Below are positions 29,178-38,400 of a stretch of 45,262 nucleotides of DNA, one piece after another. A model generated the notes under the pieces. It had not been told where the DNA came from. It ran no database searches and worked only from the letters and a program-made list of their open reading frames with translations. Position 1 is the first letter of the stretch. Each line of letters starts with the position of its first letter. Source of the stretch: Verrucomicrobiia bacterium (lineage in GTDB: Bacteria > Verrucomicrobiota > Verrucomicrobiia > Limisphaerales > UBA11358); assembly GCA_030038175.1 (NCBI GenBank), contig JASHPN010000233.1, positions 1 through 45,262 of the forward strand. The letters run 5' to 3'. Both the position numbers and the translations under genes were made by a program.

Positions 29178-30437
29178 ATGCCAAGCAATTCATCAGACCG
29201 GCGAGTCGCCGTGACCGGCCTCGGCGTTGTCGCTCCCATCGGCAACGATGTGGAAACGTTCTGGAAAAACCTGATTTCCGGGCAGTGCGGGATTGACAAA
29301 ATCGTGTCGTTTGACGCATCGCCCTATGACACCCAAATCGCCGGAGAAGTAAAAAACTTTGATCCCGCTCCCGCATTTCCCTCACCCAAGGAAGTGCGCC
29401 GGGCCGACCGGTTTTCTCAATTTGGCGTTCACGCCGCCTGGCAGGCTTTGAAGGATTCGGGCCTCGACCTCAAAAAGGAAAATTGCGATGAAATCGGCTG
29501 CATCGTCGGCTCGGGCATTGGCGGGCTTCAAACCACCGCCGAACAACACCAGATCCTGCTCAATCGCGGACCGGGCAGGCTGTCGCCTTTCATGATACCC
29601 ATGCTGATTTCGAATATGGCTTCGGGTCTCATTTCGATGTTTTTTGACTTGCGCGGCCCGAATTTTGCCACCTGCTCCGCCTGCGCCACGGCCAACCACG
29701 CCATTGGAGAAGCCTGGCGCGCCGTTAAAATGGGCGATGCGCAGGTGATGTTCGCCGGCGGCGCCGAAGCGACCATTGTCCCCATCGGCATCGGCGGTTT
29801 TTGCGCCATGAAAGCCATGAGCACCCGCAACGACGATCCCAAACATGCTTCGCGCCCGTTTGACAAGGAAAGGGACGGCTTCGTCATGGGCGAAGGCTCG
29901 GGCATTCTTGTTTTGGAAGAGCTGGAACGCGCCAAAAAACGCGGCGCGAAAATTTATTGCGAGATTGTCGGCTACGGCAACACCGCCGACGCCTATCATT
30001 TGACTTCGCCCTCGCCCGAAGGCGAAGGCGCCGCGCGCTGCATGAAAATGGCCCTCCGCAACGGGGGTCTGCGTCTTGAAGATGTCAACTACATCAACGC
30101 GCACGGCACTTCTACCCCTCAAGGGGACGTCTGCGAAACCCAGGCGATTAAAACGGTCTTTGGAGAACACGCGAAGAAAATCGCGGTCAGTTCCACCAAA
30201 GGCGCCACGGGACACATGCTCGGCGCGGCGGGCTCGGTGGAAATGGCCGTCTGCGCGCTGGCTATTCATCACGGCATCACCCCGCCCACAATCAATTACC
30301 AGGCGCCCGATCCGGAATGCGACCTGGATTACGTTCCCAATACGGCGCGCGAACTGAAGGTTACCGCCGCCATCAATAACTCCTTCGGTTTTGGGGGGCA
30401 CAACGCCAGTATTGCGGCGAAAAGGTTTGAGGGGTGA
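29178..30437 (+). CDS. fabF: 3-oxoacyl-ACP synthase II
   Basis: RRVAVTGLGVVAPIGNDVETFWKNLISGQCGIDKI; TCSACATANHAIGEAWRAVK; NAHGTSTPQGD. Confidence 0.96.
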   Translation: MPSNSSDRRVAVTGLGVVAPIGNDVETFWKNLISGQCGIDKIVSFDASPYDTQIAGEVKNFDPAPAFPSPKEVRRADRFSQFGVHAAWQALKDSGLDLKKENCDEIGCIVGSGIGGLQTTAEQHQILLNRGPGRLSPFMIPMLISNMASGLISMFFDLRGPNFATCSACATANHAIGEAWRAVKMGDAQVMFAGGAEATIVPIGIGGFCAMKAMSTRNDDPKHASRPFDKERDGFVMGEGSGILVLEELERAKKRGAKIYCEIVGYGNTADAYHLTSPSPEGEGAARCMKMALRNGGLRLEDVNYINAHGTSTPQGDVCETQAIKTVFGEHAKKIAVSSTKGATGHMLGAAGSVEMAVCALAIHHGITPPTINYQAPDPECDLDYVPNTARELKVTAAINNSFGFGGHNASIAAKRFEG

Positions 30438-31756
30438 ATTTTCTTTCCCTCATCGAATCCAAACGCGAAGGCAAAGCCTTTGCCCCTGAGGAAACCCGAA
30501 ATTTCATCCGCGCCTTTACCGCCGGTGAAATACCCGATTACCAAATGGCCGCCCTGCTCATGGCGATTTTTTTCCGCGGCCTTAACGCCGCCGAAACGCG
30601 CGCCCTCACGCTCGCCATGCGCGATTCCGGCGAGACTTTGAGATTTCCAAAGGATGCGCGGCCGCTCGTGGACAAACATTCCACCGGCGGTATTGGCGAT
30701 AAAGTTTCACTTCCGCTGGCGCCCTTGCTGGCCTGCCTGGGATTTCGCGTGCCGATGATTTCCGGCCGCGGGCTGGGCATCACCGGCGGCACGCTGGACA
30801 AACTGGATTCGATTCCCGGTTTCAAAACGCTTTTGCCCGCCGGACGCATCATCGCGCAGGTCCAAAAGGTCGGCTGCGTCATCTGCGGCCAAACCGATCA
30901 AATGGTCCCCGCCGATAAAAAAATCTACGCGCTTCGCGATGCCAGCGGAACCGTTCCCTCCATTCCGCTCATTGTCGCTTCGATCCTTTCCAAAAAACTC
31001 GCCGAAAATCCGGAAGCGCTCATCCTGGACATTAAGTTCGGCTGCGCCGCTTTCATGCAAAACAAATCGGCCGCCCAAAAGCTGGCCCGGGCAATGACCA
31101 GCCTCGGAAGCGATTGCGGCGTGAATACGCGCGCGCTTTTGACCCGAATGGATGTTCCACTGGGCCGCGCCGCCGGGAATTGGCTCGAAGTGAAGGAATC
31201 CGTTGCCTGCCTCGAAAATAAAACCGACCAAGCCGGCCGGACTCTTGATGACCTGCGCACCCTCGTCCTGGCTTGCGCCGCGCATCTGCTTGTGCAGACG
31301 CGCAAAACAAAAAATCTCAAGACGGCGGAAAAAATCGCTCAAGATTGCCTTCATTCCGGTGCGCCGCGCAGGAAATGGGACGAAATGCTCGTGGCGCAGG
31401 GTGCGGACCTGGAAGCCTTTTATAAAAAATTGTCGCTTGATTCGACTGCTCCGATCGTGGCCGAACTAAAGGCGGCGCGCTCCGGGTTTGTTTCCCGATG
31501 CGATGCGCGGATTATCGGCGAGGTGATCCGTGACCTGGGCGGCGGGCGATTGACGAAGGATTCCAGAATCAACTACGACGTTGGCCTTGACCAAATTGCC
31601 AAACCCGGCGAGCCAGTTAAAACAGGAACGGTTTTGGGTCGGATCCATGCCGCTTCGAAAGCGCAGGCCAATGCGGCGATTGGTCGGATTCACGCGGCTT
31701 TTGAAATAACCCGCCAAAAACCGAAGGTCCCGCCGCTGATTGCCGGGATTGTTTAA
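30434..31756 (+). CDS. deoA: Thymidine/pyrimidine-nucleoside phosphorylase
   Basis: DYQMAALLMAIFFRGLNAAETRALTLAMRDSG; LVDKHSTGGIGDKVSLPLAPLLACLGFRVPMISGRGLGITGGTLDKLDSIPGF. Confidence 0.95.
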   Translation: MNFLSLIESKREGKAFAPEETRNFIRAFTAGEIPDYQMAALLMAIFFRGLNAAETRALTLAMRDSGETLRFPKDARPLVDKHSTGGIGDKVSLPLAPLLACLGFRVPMISGRGLGITGGTLDKLDSIPGFKTLLPAGRIIAQVQKVGCVICGQTDQMVPADKKIYALRDASGTVPSIPLIVASILSKKLAENPEALILDIKFGCAAFMQNKSAAQKLARAMTSLGSDCGVNTRALLTRMDVPLGRAAGNWLEVKESVACLENKTDQAGRTLDDLRTLVLACAAHLLVQTRKTKNLKTAEKIAQDCLHSGAPRRKWDEMLVAQGADLEAFYKKLSLDSTAPIVAELKAARSGFVSRCDARIIGEVIRDLGGGRLTKDSRINYDVGLDQIAKPGEPVKTGTVLGRIHAASKAQANAAIGRIHAAFEITRQKPKVPPLIAGIV

Positions 31757-32677
31757 TCAGGCGCCCACCTGTGCCGGAGATCGTTCCGTCCGCAACCGGT
31801 TGCCCTTCGAGAGTCGCGGCGCCAAACTGGCGTAGCGTCGTTTTTCAGTGATGCGGTTAACGCCGTTTTTTTGGCGCCATTTACCGGGACTGATTCCAAA
31901 GCGGCGCGTGAACATCTGGTTGAAGAGGCTCAACGATTTGTAGCCGCTCTCAAAGGCCACTTCCACCACCTTGGACTTGCTGGTAGCCAGCAACTCCCGC
32001 GCCTTCGCCAGTCGGATTTCCGCGCGCTTGTCGGAAAACGACATGCCTATCAGCTCAAAGAAAATGCGGCTCAAATGCCGCGGCGTGCAGCGCGCGATCT
32101 GCGCCAGTTCCTTAAAACTCATCTCCGCCAGCAAGTCCGCGGGAGCGCTCATCAGGAAAGCACGCAGCCGTTCCCGGGCATCGCCATTTTCCGGAACGGG
32201 AGCGGTTTGTTTCAATTTTTCGCCAAAAATATCCGCAAAAAGCTGGAGGAAAGACAATCTCGCCGACAGGTTGTTGGGATTGGAATTTGCGAGCAGATCC
32301 TTCATTTTCCCGGCGATCGCGCTTGGCGGGGGGAACACCTGGAAGGCCAGTTCATTCTGTGAAGCTGCCTGCTTCAAGAAAATCTGTTCGCTGAGGGTCA
32401 TCAGGCCGGTCAGGCGGGCCGGCGTGACGCTGAAAGAACGCAGCGACATGCAGTTCAATTGGCTGGCCCGAATGTATCCCTGGCCGTCGCCGGCAATCAC
32501 TAACGCCGTGCCGGTTTCCAAATCAATGCTTGACTGTCCCTGCAGCCAATATCCTGTTCCCTCTTCCACCCGAATTAACAGCCAATCGGACGGTTTGGGC
32601 GACCATTCTTTGCCGGATAAAATGGAAAACCGCCTGATAGCCAGATGCTCTTCATGCCAGTGATCAACCGTATTCAT
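31757..32677 (-). CDS. AraC-family transcriptional regulator
   Basis: C-term two-HTH: FKELAQIARCTPRHLSRIFFELIGMSFSDKRAEIRLAKARELLATSKSKVVEVAFESGYKSLSLFNQMFTRRFGISPGKWRQK; ORF can extend to 32785. Confidence 0.9.
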   Translation of the reverse strand: MNTVDHWHEEHLAIRRFSILSGKEWSPKPSDWLLIRVEEGTGYWLQGQSSIDLETGTALVIAGDGQGYIRASQLNCMSLRSFSVTPARLTGLMTLSEQIFLKQAASQNELAFQVFPPPSAIAGKMKDLLANSNPNNLSARLSFLQLFADIFGEKLKQTAPVPENGDARERLRAFLMSAPADLLAEMSFKELAQIARCTPRHLSRIFFELIGMSFSDKRAEIRLAKARELLATSKSKVVEVAFESGYKSLSLFNQMFTRRFGISPGKWRQKNGVNRITEKRRYASLAPRLSKGNRLRTERSPAQVGA

Positions 32678-32832
32678 GTCTTCAACGAAAAAAGCCCACC
32701 CACCATGTTGGCCGAAACCAAAACAGTAAATCAAACGTGTTACAATCCAGTGGCGATTTTGAAAAAGAAAAGAAAAGATGGGCAACCCGGCTCAAGCGCA
32801 ATCCCGCTCGTTTCCCGGCCTTTGTTTCCGGA

Positions 32833-32866
32833 TTGTCACATTTCTGACAGAAAGTCGTAATATAAA
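32833..32866 (+). promoter_or_regulatory. Pho-box-like direct repeat TTGTCAC-attt-CTGACAG plus TATAAA -10 candidate
   Basis: 7-mers at 32833 and 32844 (11-bp period); TATAAA at 32861, 10 nt downstream of the box. Confidence 0.45.
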
Positions 32867-32886
32867 TTGCCCAGGCTTTCAAGCTT

Positions 32887-35388
32887 GTGTCGTTTGGGAC
32901 GAGCTTTCATATCACCTCTGCCTGTGGTTTGGCAGTTGGGGTGTCCGCGCTTTGTTTTCGGAAAGCGATCCGGCTGTTTCGATGGCTGTCGTTGATCATT
33001 GTCGGCGTGGGAATAGCGGCCCTTTCGGCCGGAGCACAGCCCCCTCCGAATCATCCTGGCCATTTCAACGTCCAGTCCTATGTCGTCAAGGACAACGCCC
33101 TCTTGCCCGCCAACGATTGGACGCCCATTCTCTCCAAATACACCGGGACGAATATCAGCCTGGAGGAAATCGTCCGGGCGGCATCGAATCTTCAAACGGA
33201 ATATCGCAAGCGCGGCTATCCCACGGCGAGCATCGCCATTGCGCAGGAACAAATCACGAACGGGGTTGTGACCTTGAACGTCTTCCAGGCGGCGATTCCG
33301 CAGATCATGGTCTCCGGCGAACGCTGGTTTGAGGTCAGCAATGGCGTGGTTACGGTTGCCGTGCCGTCGGTTGCCGCGCCTCCAGCCAATCCGGCAATTG
33401 CCGCAACGAATGCCGTTGCTTCCACCAACGTCGCAGCCGCGGCCATCCCCGCCCATCCGGTAACGAAAGCGACGCCCCAGGAGATACAGCGCGCGCTCAG
33501 TGCGTTAAATCGAGCGCTGACAGAACCCTTGCCCCCGGAAGACCACCGGGTTCATGTCGTTTCCACCAGCGCCGGTCCCCGGTTTGACGTCGAGCACTAT
33601 GTCATCAGCGGCAACACCATCCTGGCGCCAAAAACCATTGCCGAAGTGCTCACGAACATAGACGGCGACTATGGCACGAATGTCAGCTTTGACGGAATTA
33701 AAACGGTGGTTTCCGAGCTGGGCAATGCCTATCACGATCGCGGTTATGTGACGGTTGCAGTGGATGTGCCCCGGCAGACACTCGCCAACGCGACGGTGAA
33801 ATTGGACGTGTTGGAGGGCCGCCTGGCGGACATCCAGGTCGCTGGCAACCATTACTTCACTTCCAACAATGTGATGCGCTCGCTGCCCAGCCTGCGCACA
33901 AACATGGTGCTCAACTCCTACGTCTTCAACAGCGAATTGAACCGGGCCAATAACAATCAGGACCGGCAAATCTACCCGATCATCGGCCCCGGCCCGACCA
34001 ATGGCACCAGCGATTTGACCCTCAACGTCAAGGACCGCCTGCCGCTTCACGGCAAACTCGAACTGGACAATCAAAGTTCCCCGGGCACGCCGGATCTGCG
34101 CGTTGATGGCTCGGCCGTCTATGACAACCTCTGGCAACATGAAAATGCCCTGGGCGTGGATTACGGTTTTTCGCCCGAGCTATACAAACAGGGAACTCAA
34201 TGGCCTTTTTATGACGAACCGCAGGTGGACTATTACAGTGCGTTCTATCGTTTGCCTCTGGGAAACCCGTCGTCGGTTCAGGAGACCGTGGAAAACAATC
34301 CCAATTTCGGCTACAGCGAAGCCACGCGCCAATTCGTCCTGCCGGCGGCGACGGATCGGCCGCAACTGACGATTGACGCCAACCGTGCGGTGATTGACGC
34401 CGGCATCCAAAGTGGCTCGATTTCAAGTCTTTTTCCCCCCACAAACGCCATCTCCTTATCTCAGCAATCATTTCACCAGGATATTACCGTTAACGAGCAA
34501 GCCGGATTCCAGTTATCCAAGCCTTTGCCCGAAATGAGCGGTATTCAATCCGTTTTCTCCGGCGGGCTGGATTTCAAAGTTTACTCCCTGGATTCCTACA
34601 CGACTAACGTTGACATAGTTGGGTCCCTCGCCACAAATAGCAGCGGCCAGATCTTTCCGACAAAAAGTACAGTTGTTAATCCATTGGCGAGCACCGAGTC
34701 GAGGCTGTCATACTTGCCGATCTCATTGAGTTACAATGGGAGTTTTCAGGACGCCTTTGGTCCGGCGAATCTTGGATTGGCTCTCAGCGCCAATTTGTGG
34801 TATTCAGCCTCGTGGAATAACACGGAGTCTCCTGGAACCAACGCCACGATATCTTCGGATCACGGACGCAGCGCCCTGACAAATATTGTTAACTCGACCG
34901 AAGCCACCGGCCATTGGGTCATTCTTCGTCCCAGCTTCTCGCAGGATTTTCAGATTTATACCAATTGGATCACGACCGTTCGCATGGATGGCCAATGGTC
35001 CAGCCAGCCGCTCATCAGCACCGAACAATACGGCGCAGGCGGCGTCAACAACGTGCGAGGTTATCATGAAGGCGAAGTTTTTGGCGACACCGGCTGGCAT
35101 CTGGGTCTGGAACAGCAGACAGCGCCGCTGGACATCGGTGATGCTTATAACGGGGCGCCTTTGACGGTGCGCGGTTCGGTTTATGTGGATTATGCGTGTG
35201 TCTATTTGCTTGATCCTCCCGCGGGCATGGCGGGCCAAACCCGGCTTTGCGGCACGGGTTTTGGGCTAAACGCCGCGGTCGGATCGCACTGGCAGGCGCA
35301 ATTGATGTGTTCCTGGCCGCTCCTGAGCGCCGGCACCGTGTCGGCCTATCAGCCGTTCTTTGATTTTTCCCTGACGGCGCAGTTTTAA
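32887..35388 (+). CDS. TpsB-family outer membrane transporter (ShlB/FhaC/HecB type)
   Basis: FDVEHYVISGNTILAPKTIAEVLTNIDGDYGTNVSFDGIKTVVSELGNAYHDRGYVTVAVDVPRQTLANATVKLDVLEGRLADIQVAGNHYFTSNNVMRSLPSLR; C-terminal beta-barrel YGAGGVNNVRGYHEGEVFGDTGW..; GTG start. Confidence 0.9.
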   Translation: MSFGTSFHITSACGLAVGVSALCFRKAIRLFRWLSLIIVGVGIAALSAGAQPPPNHPGHFNVQSYVVKDNALLPANDWTPILSKYTGTNISLEEIVRAASNLQTEYRKRGYPTASIAIAQEQITNGVVTLNVFQAAIPQIMVSGERWFEVSNGVVTVAVPSVAAPPANPAIAATNAVASTNVAAAAIPAHPVTKATPQEIQRALSALNRALTEPLPPEDHRVHVVSTSAGPRFDVEHYVISGNTILAPKTIAEVLTNIDGDYGTNVSFDGIKTVVSELGNAYHDRGYVTVAVDVPRQTLANATVKLDVLEGRLADIQVAGNHYFTSNNVMRSLPSLRTNMVLNSYVFNSELNRANNNQDRQIYPIIGPGPTNGTSDLTLNVKDRLPLHGKLELDNQSSPGTPDLRVDGSAVYDNLWQHENALGVDYGFSPELYKQGTQWPFYDEPQVDYYSAFYRLPLGNPSSVQETVENNPNFGYSEATRQFVLPAATDRPQLTIDANRAVIDAGIQSGSISSLFPPTNAISLSQQSFHQDITVNEQAGFQLSKPLPEMSGIQSVFSGGLDFKVYSLDSYTTNVDIVGSLATNSSGQIFPTKSTVVNPLASTESRLSYLPISLSYNGSFQDAFGPANLGLALSANLWYSASWNNTESPGTNATISSDHGRSALTNIVNSTEATGHWVILRPSFSQDFQIYTNWITTVRMDGQWSSQPLISTEQYGAGGVNNVRGYHEGEVFGDTGWHLGLEQQTAPLDIGDAYNGAPLTVRGSVYVDYACVYLLDPPAGMAGQTRLCGTGFGLNAAVGSHWQAQLMCSWPLLSAGTVSAYQPFFDFSLTAQF

Positions 35389-35433
35389 GAGTTCACCGAA
35401 TTGTCACAATCTAATTTGGGAGGAACTCATAGA

Positions 35434-35490
35434 ATGGTAACGAATGGCAATAGGACGAGCGTTTTAATCTGCGCTCACAAATGGACATGA
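35434..35490 (+). CDS. Possible 18-aa leader peptide overlapping tpsA start
   Basis: SD ttgggagga then ATG: MVTNGNRTSVLICAHKWT*; stop overlaps tpsA start region. Confidence 0.35.
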   Translation: MVTNGNRTSVLICAHKWT

Positions 35491-38400
35491 ATTTCTTTTC
35501 TCATTGGCGGCGGCCATTCGTTTGGCCGGCGCTGTTGCTGGCGTGGATGGCCGGCGCGCCTCCTGCCGCCGCCAACCCGACCGGCGGCGCCGTGACGCAA
35601 GGTTCGGCTACGTTCAGCCATTCCGGTTCCACATTGAACATCAATCAGACTTCCGCCAATGCCGCCATCAATTGGCAAAGCTTCAACATCGGCGCCGGCC
35701 AAACCGTCAATTTTAACCAGCCTTCCTCCACGTCAGTGACGTGGAATCAAATCAACGGCGCCAGCCCCTCCCAAATTCTGGGCACGCTCAATGCCAACGG
35801 CTTCATCGTTCTCCAAAATTCGGCCGGGTTTTTTGTCGGCGGCCAGGCTTCGCTCAACGTCCACGGCCTGGTCATGACCACAGCGTCCACGCCGGCGCTC
35901 GACCTGTCCAGCGGCGGTCCGTGGTCGTTCGATGCGCCGCCGCCCACCGCCAAAATCGTCAATTACGGGCGAATCAACATTGCCGGCGGCGGGTCCGCCT
36001 ATTTAATTGCCAACGACATCGAAAATAATGGCACGATCTCGGCGCCCGGCGGGAACATTGGCCTTTACGCCGGGGAAAACGTTCTGCTTTCGATGTCCCC
36101 GGATGGCCGGGGCTTGAGCGCGGAAGTCACCGTCCCCCAGGGCATGGTGGATAACAATGGAAAATTGCTCGCCAACGCGGGCAACATCGCTTTGCAGGCC
36201 CAAATGGTTAACCAAAACGGAGTCGTCCAGGCCAATTCCGCCCAGGATGTCAACGGCTCAATTGAGTTGGTCGCTGGCGACACGGTGAGCCTGGGCGCCA
36301 ATTCCGCCATCTCCGCGCAGGGTGACAGCCAGGATGTCAGTTCCGGAGGCGCGGTGACCATTCAGGCGGGCAACACTTTTTCCGATCTGGCCGGTTCGAC
36401 CATCAACGTTTCCGGCGGCGCGCAAGGAGGCAACGGCGGGCAGGTGGAGATTTCCGCGCCCACGATAAATGGCATTAATTCCAGCATCAACGGCGGGGCG
36501 CAGGCGGGGTTTGCGGGCGGGACCTTCACGCTGGATCCAATTACAACGCTGATAATCAATTCCAGCTTCGTCAGCAGCTACAGCGGCATGTCTCAAATCA
36601 ACATTACCAGCTCGGGAAATATTGAATTCGCTTCGGGCTTTATCTGGAGTTTGCCCGGTGAGACCAGCACCACGGGCAACCTGGATATTTCCGCGGGCAA
36701 CGACATTACTTTCCTTAACGGTTCGGGAATCCAGGCCGGCCAAAACTGGAACGTGAGTCTGACGGCCGGAACGGCCTATTCGGGAACCCTTTCCTCGGAC
36801 AACGATGGAATCTATCTGGACGGAACTGCGACCATTCAAACCCAAAATGGCAATATCAATCTCTGGGCCGCCAACGAAGTGCAAGTCGGCTGGTCGGGCA
36901 ATTCCGCCGGGCCGGGAGTATCGAACCCGGGCACCGGCGGCATCACCACCAAAAACGGCGGCAACATTAATGTGACTGCGGAGTTTGGAGATGTGAACAG
37001 CGGAGATAGCGTCTATGGTTTTGATTACACGACAAGCGCGCCATATACTAAGGCCGATCCAAGCCTTGGCGGCATTGCCACGGCGAACGGCGGGAATGTG
37101 AATATCAATGCCGGCGGCAGCGTCATCAGTTATTCGGCTACGCAGTTCGCGTCCAATCCCAGCGTGTCTTTCGGAGGTGACACGGATCCCGGCATCGGAT
37201 GTTTTGGAACCGCCGCGGGAAACGTAACGATCAATGCCGGGGGAAATGTCTATGGAAGCTTTGTGGTCATGGATGGCCAGGGCGCCATCAACGCCCAGAA
37301 CATCGGCACGTCCGCCCAAAATGTGGCGTTGAGCCTGGCAACGGGCGGCTGGGATTTGAACGCGGCAAACAGTATCTATTTGCAGGAAGTGCGCAATCCC
37401 AGCGGCCTCTTCGATGAAAAGCCGCCAACGTCAAAAGATTTTGTTTTTACTTATAGCCAGCAGGCTTCGCTCACTTTAGACGCCGCCAATGCGGTTTATA
37501 TTACCGGATATAACCTGCCGCGGCTGACGGGTTACGGCGTGCCTCTGCTTTTGCCACCCATTGTCAACATCACCGCTGGCCCCGGTGGAGTAGTGTTGGG
37601 CTCCCCAAGCGCCTACGACCAGAATGGTCAACAAGTCTCCCTGTCTGACAATGACATCACGCTGTTTCCTTCACCGTACCAAAGCCTGGACATCACGACC
37701 ACAGGCGGCGGCTGGTTGAGCGGCGCGGATGCCAGCGGCGACGCCCTGCTGATGTCCGACAGCGGCGATACGCAGTGGTTTATCTCGAATTCGAGCATCC
37801 AGCCCTTTGATCAAAATGACCATGCCAGCGTGCCCGTGGAATTGAATAATGATAACCCCGTGACCATTGACCTGTCGGGCAGCCAACTCGTCAATGGCGA
37901 ACCAATCGCCGCCGGCATGGAGAACATTATTCTCCAAACCGACAAGGCGACGGACATCAATGTCGCCGGAGACATGATTGGCTGCAGTTTTTACGGGGAA
38001 AACCTGCCCGGCGACGAGGTGACTTCGATCACCGTGGGTGGCCAGATTTACAACGCCGGTTCCTTTACTTCAGTCGCCTTGACCCAGGGCTTTCCCACGT
38101 TGCCCGCGGAAGATACTCCCCTGGCGAGCGAACTTTCTCTACTCTCCCTCCAGGGCGTTTCCTTGAGCAGTTGGTACCTGCCCTTGATCCTGGACGTTAA
38201 TCCCCAAAACCTTCCATCTTCTTTCACGGGTCTGACCCTGAGCGAAATGCTCGCTGACATACAATCCGCTGAACTCTTCCCAAACCTCAACTACAGCAGC
38301 GTCGCATATAATCCCGACACCAAAACGTTGACCTCCATCGGTCCCCTCGCGTCTGACTTGGCCGCGGCTCTGGAAAGTCCGACTCTCACGCTGGTCCGTT

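Noticed and set aside
29382-30401. 339-aa minus-strand ORF over fabF
   Set aside because: Antisense shadow of fabF
36258-37319. 353-aa minus-strand ORF over tpsA
   Set aside because: Antisense to repetitive tpsA; composition mirrors the Gly/Asn repeats
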